A stretch of DNA of 64,000 bases from Phytophthora colocasiae (GCA_018806915.1 JAGKQI010000098.1:1550001-1614000), one strand, 5' to 3'; positions 36,238 to 50,576 are shown, numbered from the stretch's first letter. Translations and numbers: made by a program. Notes: generated by a model not told the origin, from the letters alone.

Positions 36238-37125
36238 GACAAAAATTACACTCCTACCACAAAATCACACGCACACATGCCCACACCACCGGACCATTCA
36301 CACTGCTTATCAGCGCCACCAACAATCACGCACAACATTCACGAACGCCCTCCAACGCTACCACCATCAACATATCACACCCCCCCCACACGTCATCCTA
36401 CGCTACTATACCACAACCAGCGCCGCTTCCGAGTCCTCTCTTGAAAGGAACGTCACACTGGCCACTGAGAATGTCACCACCCATACATCCCTCTTTCTCA
36501 GTCCTGTCAAACGTGGATCTTCGCGTGCAGACCATCTGTCATCCATACAAATCATACGACGCACCTATGTACAACCTCCATGCCGCACGCACAAGAACAC
36601 CTGGTTTAGCCGAAAGCGTGGCGTCACTAGATTGTGGCAACAGACTGTACACATAGGATATCCTTCTTGTGTCTGCACACACGCGCTGCATACACGTCAC
36701 AGGCTCAACCGCCATGCCGCCACTCCTGCATGCGCTCGACATCGATCATCTCTCCGACGATATTTGCCTTGCATCGGGATCATACCAAGTATAGTCGGCC
36801 AGTTTGCAGCATTCCAACGCCACTTTTGTCTAACTGTGAGCTAGTGTCAATTTTGTCTTCTAGTATCCAGGTGTGTTTTCGTGCGAACGCGGTTTACTGA
36901 TCGATCGTCCATGACACAAGGAAAGGAGTGGAGTGTCGGAACTAGGTGTCTTCGTAGGCGAAAGTGTAAGAAACGGAGAACAAAGGCAAGTATCAAATGC
37001 GCCGTAGGATGGTGGAGATAAAGGATGTGTATAAACCAATCCAAAGGCACGCACGCATGCAAGCATGCACGCAGCAAGGCAACGAACGCATTGCCAAGGG
37101 AGGCTCCACGAAACGGAGTTGACAT

Positions 37126-37207
37126 TGTCAGCGGTGGAATTTGAACCCACGAGTGCGAACACAGTAGAACTTGAGTCTACCCCCTTAGACCGCTCGGGCA
37201 CACTGAC
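37126..37207 (-). tRNA. tRNA-Leu(CAA), copy 33, U61 variant
   Basis: 82 nt; C61 to U. Confidence 0.9.
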
Positions 37208-38097
37208 GACAAAAATTACACTCCTACCACAAAATCACACGCACACATGCCCACACCACCGGACCATTCACACTGCTTATCAGCGCCACCAACAATCACG
37301 CACAACATTCACGAACGCCCTCCAACGCTACCACCATCAACATATCACACCCACCCCTCACACTTCATCCTACGCTACTATACCAGAACCAGCGCCGCTT
37401 CCGAGCCCTCTCTTGAAAGGAACGTCACACTGGCCACTGAGAATGTCACCACCCATACATCCCTCTTTCTCAGTCCTGTCAAACGTGGATCTTCGCGTGC
37501 AGACCATCTGTCATCCATACAAATCATACGACGCACCTATGTACAACCTCCATGCCGCACGCACAAGAACACCTGGTTTAGCCGAAAGCGTGGCGTCACT
37601 AGATTGTGGCAACAGACTGTACACATAGGATATCCTTCTTGTGTCTGCACACACGCGCTGCATACACGTCACAGGCTCAACCGCCATGCCGCCACTCCTG
37701 CATGCGCTCGACATCGATCATCTCTCCGACGATATTTGCCTTGCATCGGGATCATACCAAGTATAGTCGGCCAGTTTGCAGCATTCCAACGCCACTTTTG
37801 TCTAACTGTGAGCTAGTGTCAATTTTGTCTTCTAGTATCCAGGTGTGTTTTCGTGCGAACGCGGTTTACTGATCGATCGTCCATGACACAAGGAAAGGAG
37901 TGGAGTGTCGGAACTAGGTGTCTTCGTAGGCGAAAGTGTAAGAAACGGAGAACAAAGGCAAGTATCAAATGCGCCGTAGGATGGTGGAGATAAAGGATGT
38001 GTATAAACCAATCCAAAGGCACGCACGCATGCAAGCATGCACGCAGCAAGGCAACGAACGCATTGCCAAGGGAGGCTCCACGAAACGGAGTTGACAT

Positions 38098-38179
38098 TGT
38101 CAGCGGTGGAATTTGAACCCACGAGTGCGAACACAGTAGAACTTGAGTCTACCCCCTTAGACCGCTCGGGCACACTGAC
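38098..38179 (-). tRNA. tRNA-Leu(CAA), copy 34, U61 variant
   Basis: 82 nt; C61 to U. Confidence 0.9.
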
Positions 38180-39070
38180 GACAAAAATTACACTCCTACC
38201 ACAAAATCACACGCACACATGCCCACACCACCGGACCATTCACACTGCTTATCAGCGCCACCAACAATCACGCACAACATTCACGAACGCCCTCCAACGC
38301 TACCACCATCAACATATCACACCCACCCCTCACACTTCATCCTACGCTACTATACCAGAACCAGCGCCGCTTCCGAGCCCTCTCTTGAAAGGAACGTCAC
38401 ACTGGCCACTGAGAATGTCACCACCCATACATCCCTCTTTCTCAGTCCTGTCAAACGTGGATCTTCGCGTGCAGACCATCTGTCATCCATACAAATCATA
38501 CGACGCACCTATGTACAACCTCCATGCCGCACGCACAAGAACACCTGGTTTAGCCGAAAGCGTGGCGTCACTAGATTGTGGCAACAGACTGTACACATAG
38601 GATATCCTTCTTGTGTCTGCACACACGCGCTGCATACACGTCACAGGCTCAACCGCCATGCCGCCACTCCTGCATGCGCTCGACATCGATCATCTCTCCG
38701 ACGATATTTGCCTTGCATCGGGATCATACCAAGTATAGTCGGCCAGTTTGCAGCATTCCAACGCCACTTTTGTCTAACTGTGAGCTAGTGTCAATTTTGT
38801 CTTCTAGTATCCAGGTGTGTTTTCGTGCGAACGCGGTTTACTGATCGATCGTCCATGACACAAGGAAAGGAGTGGAGTGTCGGAACTAGGTGTCTTCGTA
38901 GGCGAAAGTGTAAGAAACGGAGAACAAAGGCAAGTATCAAATGCGCCGTAGGATGGTGGAGATAAAGGATGTGTATAAACCAATCCAAAGGCACGCACGC
39001 ATGCAAGCATGCACGCAGCAAGGCAACGAACGCATTGCCAAGGGGAGGCTCCACGAAACGGAGTTGACAT

Positions 39071-39152
39071 TGTCAGCGGTGGGATTTGAACCCACGAGTG
39101 CGAACACAGTAGAACTTGAGTCTACCCCCTTAGACCGCTCGGGCACACTGAC
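39071..39152 (-). tRNA. tRNA-Leu(CAA), copy 35, consensus class
   Basis: 82 nt, intact; with copy 38 one of only two consensus copies between copies 26 and 42. Confidence 0.96.
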
Positions 39153-40038
39153 GACAAAAGTTTCACTCCTACCACAAAATCACACGCACACATGCCCACA
39201 CCACCGGACCATTCACACTGCTTATCAGCGCCACCAACAATCACGCACAACATTCACGAACGCCCTCCAACGCTACCACCATCAACATATCACACCCACC
39301 CCTCACACTTCATCCTACGCTACTATACCAGAACCAGCGCCGCTTCCGAGTCCTCTCTGGAAAGGAACGTCACACTGGCCACTGAGAATGTCACCACCCA
39401 TATATCCCTCTTTCTCAGTCCTGTCAAACGTGGATCTTCGCGTGCAGACCTTCTGTCATCCATACAAACCATACGACGCACCTATGTACAACCTCCATGC
39501 CGCACGCACAAGAACACCTGGTTTAGCCGAAAGCGTGGCGTCACTAGATTGTGGCAACAGACTGTACACATAGGATATCCTTCTTGTGTCTGCACACACG
39601 CGCTGCATACACGTCACAGGCTCAACCGCCATGCCGCCACTCCTGCATGCACTCGACATCGATCATCTCTCCGACGATATTTGCCTTGCATCGGGATCAT
39701 ACCAAGTATAGTCGGCCAGTTTGCAGCATTCCAACGCCACTTTTGTCTAACTGTGAGCTAGTGTCAATTTTGTCTTCTAGTATCCAGGTGTGTTTTCGTG
39801 CGAACGCGGTTTACTGATCGTCCATGACACAAGGAAAGGAGTGGAGTGTCGGAACTAGGTGTCTTCGTAGGCGAAAGTGTAAGAAACGGAGAACAAAGGC
39901 AAGTATCAAATGCGCCGTAGGATGGTGGAGATAAAGGATGTGTATAAACCAATCCAAAGGCACGCACGCATGCAAGCATGCACGCAGCAAGGCAACGAAC
40001 GCATTGCCAAGGGAGGCTCCACGAAACGGAGTTGACAT

Positions 40039-40120
40039 TGTCAGCGGTGGAATTTGAACCCACGAGTGCGAACACAGTAGAACTTGAGTCTACCCCCTTA
40101 GACCGCTCGGGCACACTGAC
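40039..40120 (-). tRNA. tRNA-Leu(CAA), copy 36, U61 variant
   Basis: 82 nt; C61 to U. Confidence 0.9.
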
Positions 40121-41010
40121 GACAAAAATTACACTCCTACCACAAAATCACACGCACACATGCCCACACCACCGGACCATTCACACTGCTTATCAGCGCC
40201 ACCAACAATCACGCACAACATTCACGAACGCCCTCCAACGCTACCACCATCAACATATCACACCCACCCCTCACACTTCATCCTACGCTACTATACCAGA
40301 ACCAGCGCCGCTTCCGAGTCCTCTCTGGAAAGGAGCCTCATACTGGCCACTGAGAATGTCACCACCCATATATCCCTCTTTCTCAGTCCTGTCAAACGTG
40401 GATCTTCGCGTGCAGACCTTCTGTCATCCATACAAACCATACGACGCACCTATGTACAACCTCCATGCCGCACGCACAAGAACACCTGGTTTAGCCGAAA
40501 GCGTGGCGTCACTAGATTGTGGCAACAGACTGTACACATAGGATATCCTTCTTGTGTCTGCACACACGCGCTGCATACACGTCACAGGCTCAACCGCCAT
40601 GCCGCCACTCCTGCATGCACTCGACATCGATCATCTCTCCGACGATATTTGCCTTGCATCGGGATCATACCAAGTATAGTCGGCCAGTTTGCAGCATTCC
40701 AACGCCACTTTTGTCTAACTGTGAGCTAGTGTCAATTTTGTCTTCTAGTATCCAGGTGTGTTTTCGTGCGAACGCGGTTTACTGATCGATCGTCCATGAC
40801 ACAAGGAAAGGAGTGGAGTGTCGGAACTAGGTGTCTTCGTAGGCGAAAGTGTAAGAAACGGAGAACAAAGGCAAGTATCAAATGCGCCGTAGGATGGTGG
40901 AGATAAAGGATGTGTATAAACCAATCCAAAGGCACGCACGCATGCAAGCATGCACGCAGCAAGGCAACGAACGCATTGCCAAGGGAGGCTCCACGAAACG
41001 GAGTTGACAT

Positions 41011-41092
41011 TGTCAGCGGTGGAATTTGAACCCACGAGTGCGAACACAGTAGAACTTGAGTCTACCCCCTTAGACCGCTCGGGCACACTGAC
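41011..41092 (-). tRNA. tRNA-Leu(CAA), copy 37, U61 variant
   Basis: 82 nt; C61 to U. Confidence 0.9.
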
Positions 41093-41978
41093 GACAAAAA
41101 TTACACTCCTACCACAAAATCACACGCACACATGCCCACACCACCGGACCATTCACACTGCTTATCAGCGCCACCAACAATCACGCACAACATTCACGAA
41201 CGCCCTCCAACGCTACCACCATCAACATATCACACCCACCCTCACACTTCATCCTACGCTACTATACCAGAACCAGCGCCGCTTCCGAGTCCTCTCTGGA
41301 AAGGAGCCTCATACTGGCCACTGAGAATGTCACCACCCATATATCCCTCTTTCTCAGTCCTGTCAAACGTGGATCTTCGCGTGCAGACCTTCTGTCATCC
41401 ATACAAACCATACGACGCACCTATGTACAACCTCCATGCCGCACGCACAAGAACACCTGGTTTAGCCGAAAGCGTGGCGTCACTAGATTGTGGCAACAGA
41501 CTGTACACATAGGATATCCTTCTTGTGTCTGCACACACGCGCTGCATACACGTCACAGGCTCAACCGCCATGCCGCCACTCCTGCATGCACTCGACATCG
41601 ATCATCTCTCCGACGATATTTGCCTTGCATCGGGATCATACCAAGTATAGTCGGCCAGTTTGCAGCATTCCAACGCCACTTTTGTCTAACTGTGAGCTAG
41701 TGTCAATTTTGTCTTCTAGTATCCAGGTGTGTTTTCGTGCGAACGCGGTTTACTGATCGTCCATGACACAAGGAAAGGAGTGGAGTGTCGGAACTAGGTG
41801 TCTTCGTAGGCGAAAGTGTAAGAAACGGAGAACAAAGGCAAGTATCAAATGCGCCGTAGGATGGTGGAGATAAAGGATGTGTATAAACCAATCCAAAGGC
41901 ACGCACGCATGCAAGCATGCACGCAGCAAGGCAACGAACGCATTGCCAAGGCGAGGCTCCACGAAACGGAGTTGACAT

Positions 41979-42060
41979 TGTCAGCGGTGGGATTTGAACC
42001 CACGAGTGCGAACACAGTAGAACTTGAGTCTACCCCCTTAGACCGCTCGGGCACACTGAC
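41979..42060 (-). tRNA. tRNA-Leu(CAA), copy 38, consensus class
   Basis: 82 nt, intact. The trailer reads AAGGCGAGG on plus (C at 41952), a mark seen again only before copy 57. Confidence 0.96.
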
Positions 42061-42947
42061 GACAAAAATTACACTCCTACCACAAAATCACACGCACACA
42101 TGCCCACACCACCGGACCATTCACACTGCTTATCAGCGCCACCAACAATCACGCACAACATTCACGAACGCCCTCCAACGCTACCACCATCAACATATCA
42201 CACCCACCCCTCACACTTCATCCTACGCTACTATACCAGAACCAGCGCCGCTTCCGAGTCCTCTCTGGAAAGGAGCCTCATACTGGCCACTGAGAATGTC
42301 ACCACCCATATATCCCTCTTTCTCAGTCCTGTCAAACGTGGATCTTCGCGTGCAGACCTTCTGTCATCCATACAAACCATACGACGCACCTATGTACAAC
42401 CTCCATGCCGCACGCACAAGAACACCTGGTTTAGCCGAAAGCGTGGCGTCACTAGATTGTGGCAACAGACTGTACACATAGGATATCCTTCTTGTGTCTG
42501 CACACACGCGCTGCATACACGTCACAGGCTCAACCGCCATGCCGCCACTCCTGCATGCACTCGACATCGATCATCTCTCCGACGATATTTGCCTTGCATC
42601 GGGATCATACCAAGTATAGTCGGCCAGTTTGCAGCATTCCAACGCCACTTTTGTCTAACTGTGAGCTAGTGTCAATTTTGTCTTCTAGTATCCAGGTGTG
42701 TTTTCGTGCGAACGCGGTTTACTGATCGTCCATGACACAAGGAAAGGAGTGGAGTGTCGGAACTAGGTGTCTTCGTAGGCGAAAGTGTAAGAAACGGAGA
42801 ACAAAGGCAAGTATCAAATGCGCCGTAGGATGGTGGAGATAAAGGATGTGTATAAACCAATCCAAAGGCACGCACGCATGCAAGCATGCACGCAGCAAGG
42901 CAACGAACGCATTGCCAAGGGGAGGCTCCACGAAACGGAGTTGACAT

Positions 42948-43029
42948 TGTCAGCGGTGGAATTTGAACCCACGAGTGCGAACACAGTAGAACTTGAGTCT
43001 ACCCCCTTAGACCGCTCGGGCACACTGAC
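42948..43029 (-). tRNA. tRNA-Leu(CAA), copy 39, U61 variant
   Basis: 82 nt; C61 to U. Confidence 0.9.
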
Positions 43030-43915
43030 GACAAAAATTACACTCCTACCACAAAATCACACGCACACATGCCCACACCACCGGACCATTCACACTGCTT
43101 ATCAGCGCCACCAACAATCACGCACAACATTCACGAACGCCCTCCAACGCTACCACCATCAACATATCACACCCACCCCTCACACTTCATCCTACGCTAC
43201 TATACCAGAACCAGCGCCGCTTCCGAGTCCTCTCTGGAAAGGAGCCTCATACTGGCCACTGAGAATGTCACCACCCATATATCCCTCTTTCTCAGTCCTG
43301 TCAAACGTGGATCTTCGCGTGCAGACCTTCTGTCATCCATACAAACCATACGACGCACCTATGTACAACCTCCATGCCGCACGCACAAGAACACCTGGTT
43401 TAGCCGAAAGCGTGGCGTCACTAGATTGTGGCAACAGACTGTACACATAGGATATCCTTCTTGTGTCTGCACACACGCGCTGCATACACGTCACAGGCTC
43501 AACCGCCATGCCGCCACTCCTGCATGCACTCGACATCGATCATCTCTCCGACGATATTTGCCTTGCATCGGGATCATACCAAGTATAGTCGGCCAGTTTG
43601 CAGCATTCCAACGCCACTTTTGTCTAACTGTGAGCTAGTGTCAATTTTGTCTTCTAGTATCCAGGTGTGTTTTCGTGCGAACGCGGTTTACTGATCGTCC
43701 ATGACACAAGGAAAGGAGTGGAGTGTCGGAACTAGGTGTCTTCGTAGGCGAAAGTGTAAGAAACGGAGAACAAAGGCAAGTATCAAATGCGCCGTAGGAT
43801 GGTGGAGATAAAGGATGTGTATAAACCAATCCAAAGGCACGCACGCATGCAAGCATGCACGCAGCAAGGCAACGAACGCATTGCCAAGGGAGGCTCCACG
43901 AAACGGAGTTGACAT

Positions 43916-43997
43916 TGTCAGCGGTGGAATTTGAACCCACGAGTGCGAACACAGTAGAACTTGAGTCTACCCCCTTAGACCGCTCGGGCACACTGAC
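43916..43997 (-). tRNA. tRNA-Leu(CAA), copy 40, U61 variant
   Basis: 82 nt; C61 to U. Confidence 0.9.
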
Positions 43998-44887
43998 GAC
44001 AAAAATTACACTCCTACCACAAAATCACACGCACACATGCCCACACCACCGGACCATTCACACTGCTTATCAGCGCCACCAACAATCACGCACAACATTC
44101 ACGAACGCCCTCCAACGCTACCACCATCAACATATCACACCCACCCCTCACACTTCATCCTACGCTACTATACCAGAACCAGCGCCGCTTCCGAGTCCTC
44201 TCTGGAAAGGAGCCTCATACTGGCCACTGAGAATGTCACCACCCATATATCCCTCTTTCTCAGTCCTGTCAAACGTGGATCTTCGCGTGCAGACCTTCTG
44301 TCATCCATACAAACCATACGACGCACCTATGTACAACCTCCATGCCGCACGCACAAGAACACCTGGTTTAGCCGAAAGCGTGGCGTCACTAGATTGTGGC
44401 AACAGACTGTACACATAGGATATCCTTCTTGTGTCTGCACACACGCGCTGCATACACGTCACAGGCTCAACCGCCATGCCGCCACTCCTGCATGCACTCG
44501 ACATCGATCATCTCTCCGACGATATTTGCCTTGCATCGGATCATACCAAGTATAGTCGGCCAGTTTGCAGCATTCCAACGCCACTTTTGTCTAACTGTGA
44601 GCTAGTGTCAATTTTGTCTTCTAGTATCCAGGTGTGTTTTCGTGCGAACGCGGTTTACTGATCGATCGTCCATGACACAAGGAAAGGAGTGGAGTGTCGG
44701 AACTAGGTGTCTTCGTAGGCGAAAGTGTAAGAAACGGAGAACAAAGGCAAGTATCAAATGCGCCGTAGGATGGTGGAGATAAAGGATGTGTATAAACCAA
44801 TCCAAAGGCACGCACGCATGCAAGCATGCACGCAGCAAGGCAACGAACGCATTGCCAAGGGGAGGCTCCACGAAACGGAGTTGACAT

Positions 44888-44969
44888 TGTCAGCGGTGGA
44901 ATTTGAACCCACGAGTGCGAACACAGTAGAACTTGAGTCTACCCCCTTAGACCGCTCGGGCACACTGAC
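44888..44969 (-). tRNA. tRNA-Leu(CAA), copy 41, U61 variant
   Basis: 82 nt; C61 to U. Confidence 0.9.
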
Positions 44970-45856
44970 GACAAAAATTACACTCCTACCACAAAATCAC
45001 ACGCACACATGCCCACACCACCGGACCATTCACACTGCTTATCAGCGCCACCAACAATCACGCACAACATTCACGAACGCCCTCCAACGCTACCACCATC
45101 AACATATCACACCCACCCCTCACACTTCATCCTACGCTACTATACCAGAACCAGCGCCGCTTCCGAGTCCTCTCTGGAAAGGAGCCTCATACTGGCCACT
45201 GAGAATGTCACCACCCATACATCCCTCTTTCTCAGTCCTGTCAAACGTGGATCTTCGCGTGCAGACCTTCTGTCATCCATACAAACCATACGACGCACCT
45301 ATGTACAACCTCCATGCCGCACGCACAAGAACACCTGGTTTAGCCGAAAGCGTGGCGTCACTAGATTGTGGCAACAGACTGTACACATAGGATATCCTTC
45401 TTGTGTCTGCACACACGCGCTGCATACACGTCACAGGCTCAACCGCCATGCCGCCACTCCTGCATGCGCTCGACATCGATCATCTCTCCGACGATATTTG
45501 CCTTGCATCGGGATCATACCAAGTATAGTCGGCCAGTTTGCAGCATTCCAACGCCACTTTTGTCTAACTGTGAGCTAGTGTCAATTTTGTCTTCTAGTAT
45601 CCAGGTGTGTTTTCGTGCGAACGCGGTTTACTGATCGTCCATGACACAAGGAAAGGAGTGGAGTGTCGGAACTAGGTGTCTTCGTAGGCGAAAGTGTAAG
45701 AAACGGAGAACAAAGGCAAGTATCAAATGCGCCGTAGGATGGTGGAGATAAAGGATGTGTATAAACCAATCCAAAGGCACGCACGCATGCAAGCATGCAC
45801 GCAGCAAGGCAACGAACGCATTGCCAAGGGGAGGCTCCACGAAACGGAGTTGACAT

Positions 45857-45938
45857 TGTCAGCGGTGGAATTTGAACCCACGAGTGCGAACACAGTAGAA
45901 CTTGAGTCTACCCCCTTAGACCGCTCGGGCACACTGAC
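45857..45938 (-). tRNA. tRNA-Leu(CAA), copy 42, U61 variant
   Basis: 82 nt; C61 to U. Long units resume after it. Confidence 0.9.
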
Positions 45939-47001
45939 GACAAAAATTACACTCCTACCACAAAATCACACGCACACATGCCCACACCACCGGACCATTC
46001 ACACTGCTTATCAGCGCCACCAACAATCACGCACAACATTCACGAACGCCCTCCAACGCTACCACCATCAACATATCACACCCACCCCTCACACTTCATC
46101 CTACGCTACTATACCAGAACCAGCGCCGCTTCCGAGTCCTCTCTGGAAAGGAGCCTCATACTGGCCACTGAGAATGTCACCACCCATATATCCCTCTTTC
46201 TCAGTCCTGTCAAACGTGGATCTTCGCGTGCAGACCATCTGTCATCCATACAAACCATACGACGCACCTATGTACAACCTCCATGCCGCACGCACAAGAA
46301 CACACAAGAAGGATATCCTATGTGTACAGTCTGTTGCCACAACCTAGTGACGCCACGCTTTCGGCTAAACCAGGCATCTCTCCGACGATATTTGCCTTGC
46401 ATCGGGATCATACCAAGTATAGTCGGCCAGTTTGCAGCATTCCAACGCCACTTTTGTCTAACTGTGAGCTAGTGTCAATTTTGTCTCGTTGTGTCGTGCG
46501 GAAACGATGGGAAAGCGCGCCAGATAACGACTGTACCCGACAGTTGCATACCGTTGCATACAGTTGTATACACTTGCATACAGTTGTATACACTTGCATA
46601 CAGACCTGGGTTCCGAGCTGTAGGTTGTGTGACTCCGCTATGGGAGCTGACACAGCCAACTGTCCAAGACTTATGCGAGCGTGGACTACCCCAGACAAGC
46701 TGGTTGGCACTGTGAGTACGGAGCAAAGGATGCACATGTACATATCCAGGTGTGTTTTCGTGCGAACGCGGTTTACTGATCGTCCATGACACAAGGAAAG
46801 GAGTGGAGTGTCGGAACTAGGTGTCTTCGTAGGCGAAAGTGTAAGAAACGGAGAACAAAGGCAAGTATCAAATGCGCCGTAGGATGGTGGAGATAAAGGA
46901 TGTGTATAAACCAATCCAAAGGCACGCACGCATGCAAGCATGCACGCAGCAAGGCAACGAACGCATTGCCAAGGGGAGGCTCCACGAAACGGAGTTGACA
47001 T
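45939..47001. repeat. Form A spacer, unit 42
   Basis: Long form A with a six-copy minisatellite. It keeps the GGAGCCTCATACTGG variant of the neighbouring short units. Confidence 0.9.
46543..46602. repeat. 10-bp minisatellite, 6 copies
   Basis: First block after the short-form domain. Confidence 0.93.
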
Positions 47002-47083
47002 TGTCAGCGGTGGGATTTGAACCCACGAGTGCGAACACAGTAGAACTTGAGTCTACCCCCTTAGACCGCTCGGGCACACTGAC
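47002..47083 (-). tRNA. tRNA-Leu(CAA), copy 43, consensus class
   Basis: 82 nt, intact. Confidence 0.96.
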
Positions 47084-48255
47084 GACAAAAATTACACTCC
47101 TACCACAAAATCACACGCACACATGCCCACACCACCGGACCATTCACACTGCTTATCAGCGCCACCAACAATCACGCACAACATTCACGAACGCCCTCCA
47201 ACGCTACCACCATCAACATATCACACCCACCCCTCACACTTCATCCTACGCTACTATACCAGAACCAGCGCCGCTTCCGAGTCCTCTCTGGAAAGGAGCC
47301 TCATACTGGCCACTGAGAATGTCACCACCCATACATCCCTCTTTCTCAGTCCTGTCAAACGTGGATCTTCGCGTGCAGACCATCTGTCATCCATACAAAC
47401 CATACGACGCACCTATGTACAACCTCCATGCCGCACGCACAAGAACACCTGGTTTAGCCGAAAGCGTGGCGTCACTAGATTGTGGCAACAGACTGTACAC
47501 ATAGGATATCCTTCTTGTGTCTGCACACACGCGCTGCATACACGTCACAGGCTCAACCGCCATGCCGCCACTCCTGCATGCGCTCGACATCGATCATCTC
47601 TCCGACGATATTTGCCTTGCATCGGGATCATACCAAGTATAGTCGGCCAGTTTGCAGCATTCCAACGCCACTTTTGTCTAACTGTGAGCTAGTGTCAATT
47701 TTGTCTCGTTGTGTCGTGCGGAAACGATGGGAAAGCGCGCCAGATAACGACTGTACCCGACAGTTGCATACCGTTGCATACAGTTGTATACACTTGCATA
47801 CAGTTGTATACATTTGCATACAGTTGTATACACTTGCATACAGACCTGGGTTCCGAGCTGTAGGTTGTGTGACTCCGCTATGGGAGCTGACACAGCCAAC
47901 TGTCCAAAACTTATGCGAGCGTGGACTACCCCAGACAAGCTGGTTGGCACTGTGAGTACGGAGCAAAGGATGCACATGCACACCACATCTAGTACCCAGG
48001 TGTGTTTTCGTGCGAACGCGGTTTACTGATCGATCGTCCATGACACAAGGAAAGGAGTGGAGTGTCGGAACTAGGTGTCTTCGTAGGCGAAAGTGTAAGA
48101 AACGGAGAACAAAGGCAAGTATCAAATGCGCCGTAGGATGGTGGAGATAAAGGATGTGTATAAACCAATCCAAAGGCACGCACGCATGCAAGCATGCACG
48201 CAGCAAGGCAACGAACGCATTGCCAAGGGGAGGCTCCACGAAACGGAGTTGACAT
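47084..48255. repeat. Form B spacer, unit 43
   Basis: Long form B of 1254 bp, the last unit with GGAGCCTCATACTGG. Confidence 0.9.
47763..47842. repeat. 10-bp minisatellite, 8 copies
   Basis: Copy 7 is GTTGTATACA rather than CTTGTATACA. Confidence 0.93.
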
Positions 48256-48337
48256 TGTCAGCGGTGGGATTTGAACCCACGAGTGCGAACACAGTAGAAC
48301 TTGAGTCTACCCCCTTAGACCGCTCGGGCACACTGAC
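48256..48337 (-). tRNA. tRNA-Leu(CAA), copy 44, consensus class
   Basis: 82 nt, intact. Confidence 0.96.
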
Positions 48338-48941
48338 GACAAAAATTACACTCCTACCACAAAATCACACGCACACATGCCCACACCACCGGACCATTCA
48401 CACTGCTTATCAGCGCCACCAACAATCACGCACAACATTCACGAACGCCCTCCAACGCTACCACCATCAACATATCACACCCACCCCTCACACTTCATCC
48501 TACGCTACTATACCAGAACCAGCGCCGCTTCCGAGTCCTCTCTGGAAAGGAACGTCACACTGGCCACTGAGAATGTCACCACCCATACATCCCTCTTTCT
48601 CAGTCCTGTCAAACGTGGATCTTCGCGTGCAGACCATCTGTCATCCATACAAATCATACGACGCACCTATGTACAACCTCCATGCCGCACGCACAAGAAC
48701 ACACAAGAAGGATATCCTATGTGTACAGTCTGTTGCCACAACCTAGTGACGCCACGCTTTCGGCTAAACCAGGCATCTCTCCGACGATATTTGCCTTGCA
48801 TCGGGATCATACCAAGTATAGTCGGCCAGTTTGCAGCATTCCAACGCCACTTTTGTCTAACTGTGAGCTAGTGTCAATTTTGTCTCGTTGTGTCGTGCGG
48901 AAACGATGGGAAAGCGCGCCAGATAACGACTGTACCCGACA

Positions 48942-49005
48942 GTTGCATACCGTTGCATACAGTTGTATACACTTGCATGCATACAGTTGTATACACTTGC
49001 ATACA
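48942..49005. repeat. 10-bp minisatellite, irregular (64 bp)
   Basis: CTTGCATGCATACAG shows a 4-bp GCAT duplication. Confidence 0.9.
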
Positions 49006-49418
49006 GACCTGGGTTCCGAGCTGTAGGTTGTGTGACTCCGCTATGGGAGCTGACACAGCCAACTGTCCAAAACTTATGCGAGCGTGGACTACCCCAGACA
49101 AGCTGGTTGGCACTGTGAGTACGGAGCAAAGGATGCACATGCACACCACATCTAGTACCCAGGTGTGTTTTCGTGCGAACGCGGTTTACTGATCGATCGT
49201 CCATGACACAAGGAAAGGAGTGGAGTGTCGGAACTAGGTGTCTTCGTAGGCGAAAGTGTAAGAAACGGAGAACAAAGGCAAGTATCAAATGCGCCGTAGG
49301 ATGGTGGAGATAAAGGATGTGTATAAACCAATCCAAAGGCACGCACGCATGCAAGCATGCACGCAGCAAGGCAACGAACGCATTGCCAAGGGGAGGCTCC
49401 ACGAAACGGAGTTGACAT

Positions 49419-49500
49419 TGTCAGCGGTGGAATTTGAACCCACGAGTGCGAACACAGTAGAACTTGAGTCTACCCCCTTAGACCGCTCGGGCACACTGAC
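49419..49500 (-). tRNA. tRNA-Leu(CAA), copy 45, U61 variant
   Basis: 82 nt; C61 to U. Confidence 0.9.
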
Positions 49501-50104
49501 GACAAAAATTACACTCCTACCACAAAATCACACGCACACATGCCCACACCACCGGACCATTCACACTGCTTATCAGCGCCACCAACAATCACGCACAACA
49601 TTCACGAACGCCCTCCAACGCTACCACCATCAACATATCACACCCACCCCTCACACTTCATCCTACGCTACTATACCAGAACCAGCGCCGCTTCCGAGCC
49701 CTCTCTTGAAAGGAACGTCACACTGGCCACTGAGAATGTCACCACCCATACATCCCTCTTTCTCAGTCCTGTCAAACGTGGATCTTCGCGTGCAGACCAT
49801 CTGTCATCCATACAATCCATACGACGCACCTATGTACAACCTGCATGCCGCACGCACAAGAACACACAAGAAGGATATCCTATGTGTACAGTCTGTTGCC
49901 ACAACCTAGTGACGCCACGCTTTCGGCTAAACCAGGCATCTCTCCGACGATATTTGCCTTGCATCGGGATCATACCAAGTATAGTCGGCCAGTTTGCAGC
50001 ATTCCAACGCCACTTTTGTCTAACTGTGAGCTAGTGTCAATTTTGTCTCGTTGTGTCGTGCGGAAACGATGGGAAAGCGCGCCAGATAACGACTGTACCC
50101 GACA

Positions 50105-50164
50105 GTTGCATACCGTTGCATACAGTTGTATACACTTGCATACAGTTGTATACACTTGCATACA
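50105..50164. repeat. 10-bp minisatellite, 6 copies
   Basis: Same order as at 46543-46602. Confidence 0.93.
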
Positions 50165-50576
50165 GACCTGGGTTCCGAGCTGTAGGTTGTGTGACTCCGC
50201 TATGGGAGCTGACACAGCCAACTGTCCAAAACTTATGCGAGCGTGGACTACCCCAGACAAGCTGGTTGGCACTGTGAGTACGGAGCAAAGGATGCACATG
50301 CACACCACATCTAGTACCCAGGTGTGTTTTCGTGCGAACGCGGTTTACTGATCGATCGTCCATGACACAAGGAAAGGAGTGGAGTGTCGGAACTAGGTGT
50401 CTTCGTAGGCGAAAGTGTAAGAAACGGAGAACAAAGGCAAGTATCAAATGCGCCGTAGGATGGTGGAGATAAAGGATGTGTATAAACCAATCCAAAGGCA
50501 CGCACGCATGCAAGCATGCACGCAGCAAGGCAACGAACGCATTGCCAAGGGAGGCTCCACGAAACGGAGTTGACAT

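Larger units (their letters stand above)
34293..45856. repeat. Short form B spacers, units 30-41
   Basis: Twelve consecutive short units of 968-973 bp with the same deletion junction, so this is the most homogeneous stretch of the window. From unit 36 the spacer has the GGAGCCTCATACTGG variant. Confidence 0.92.
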
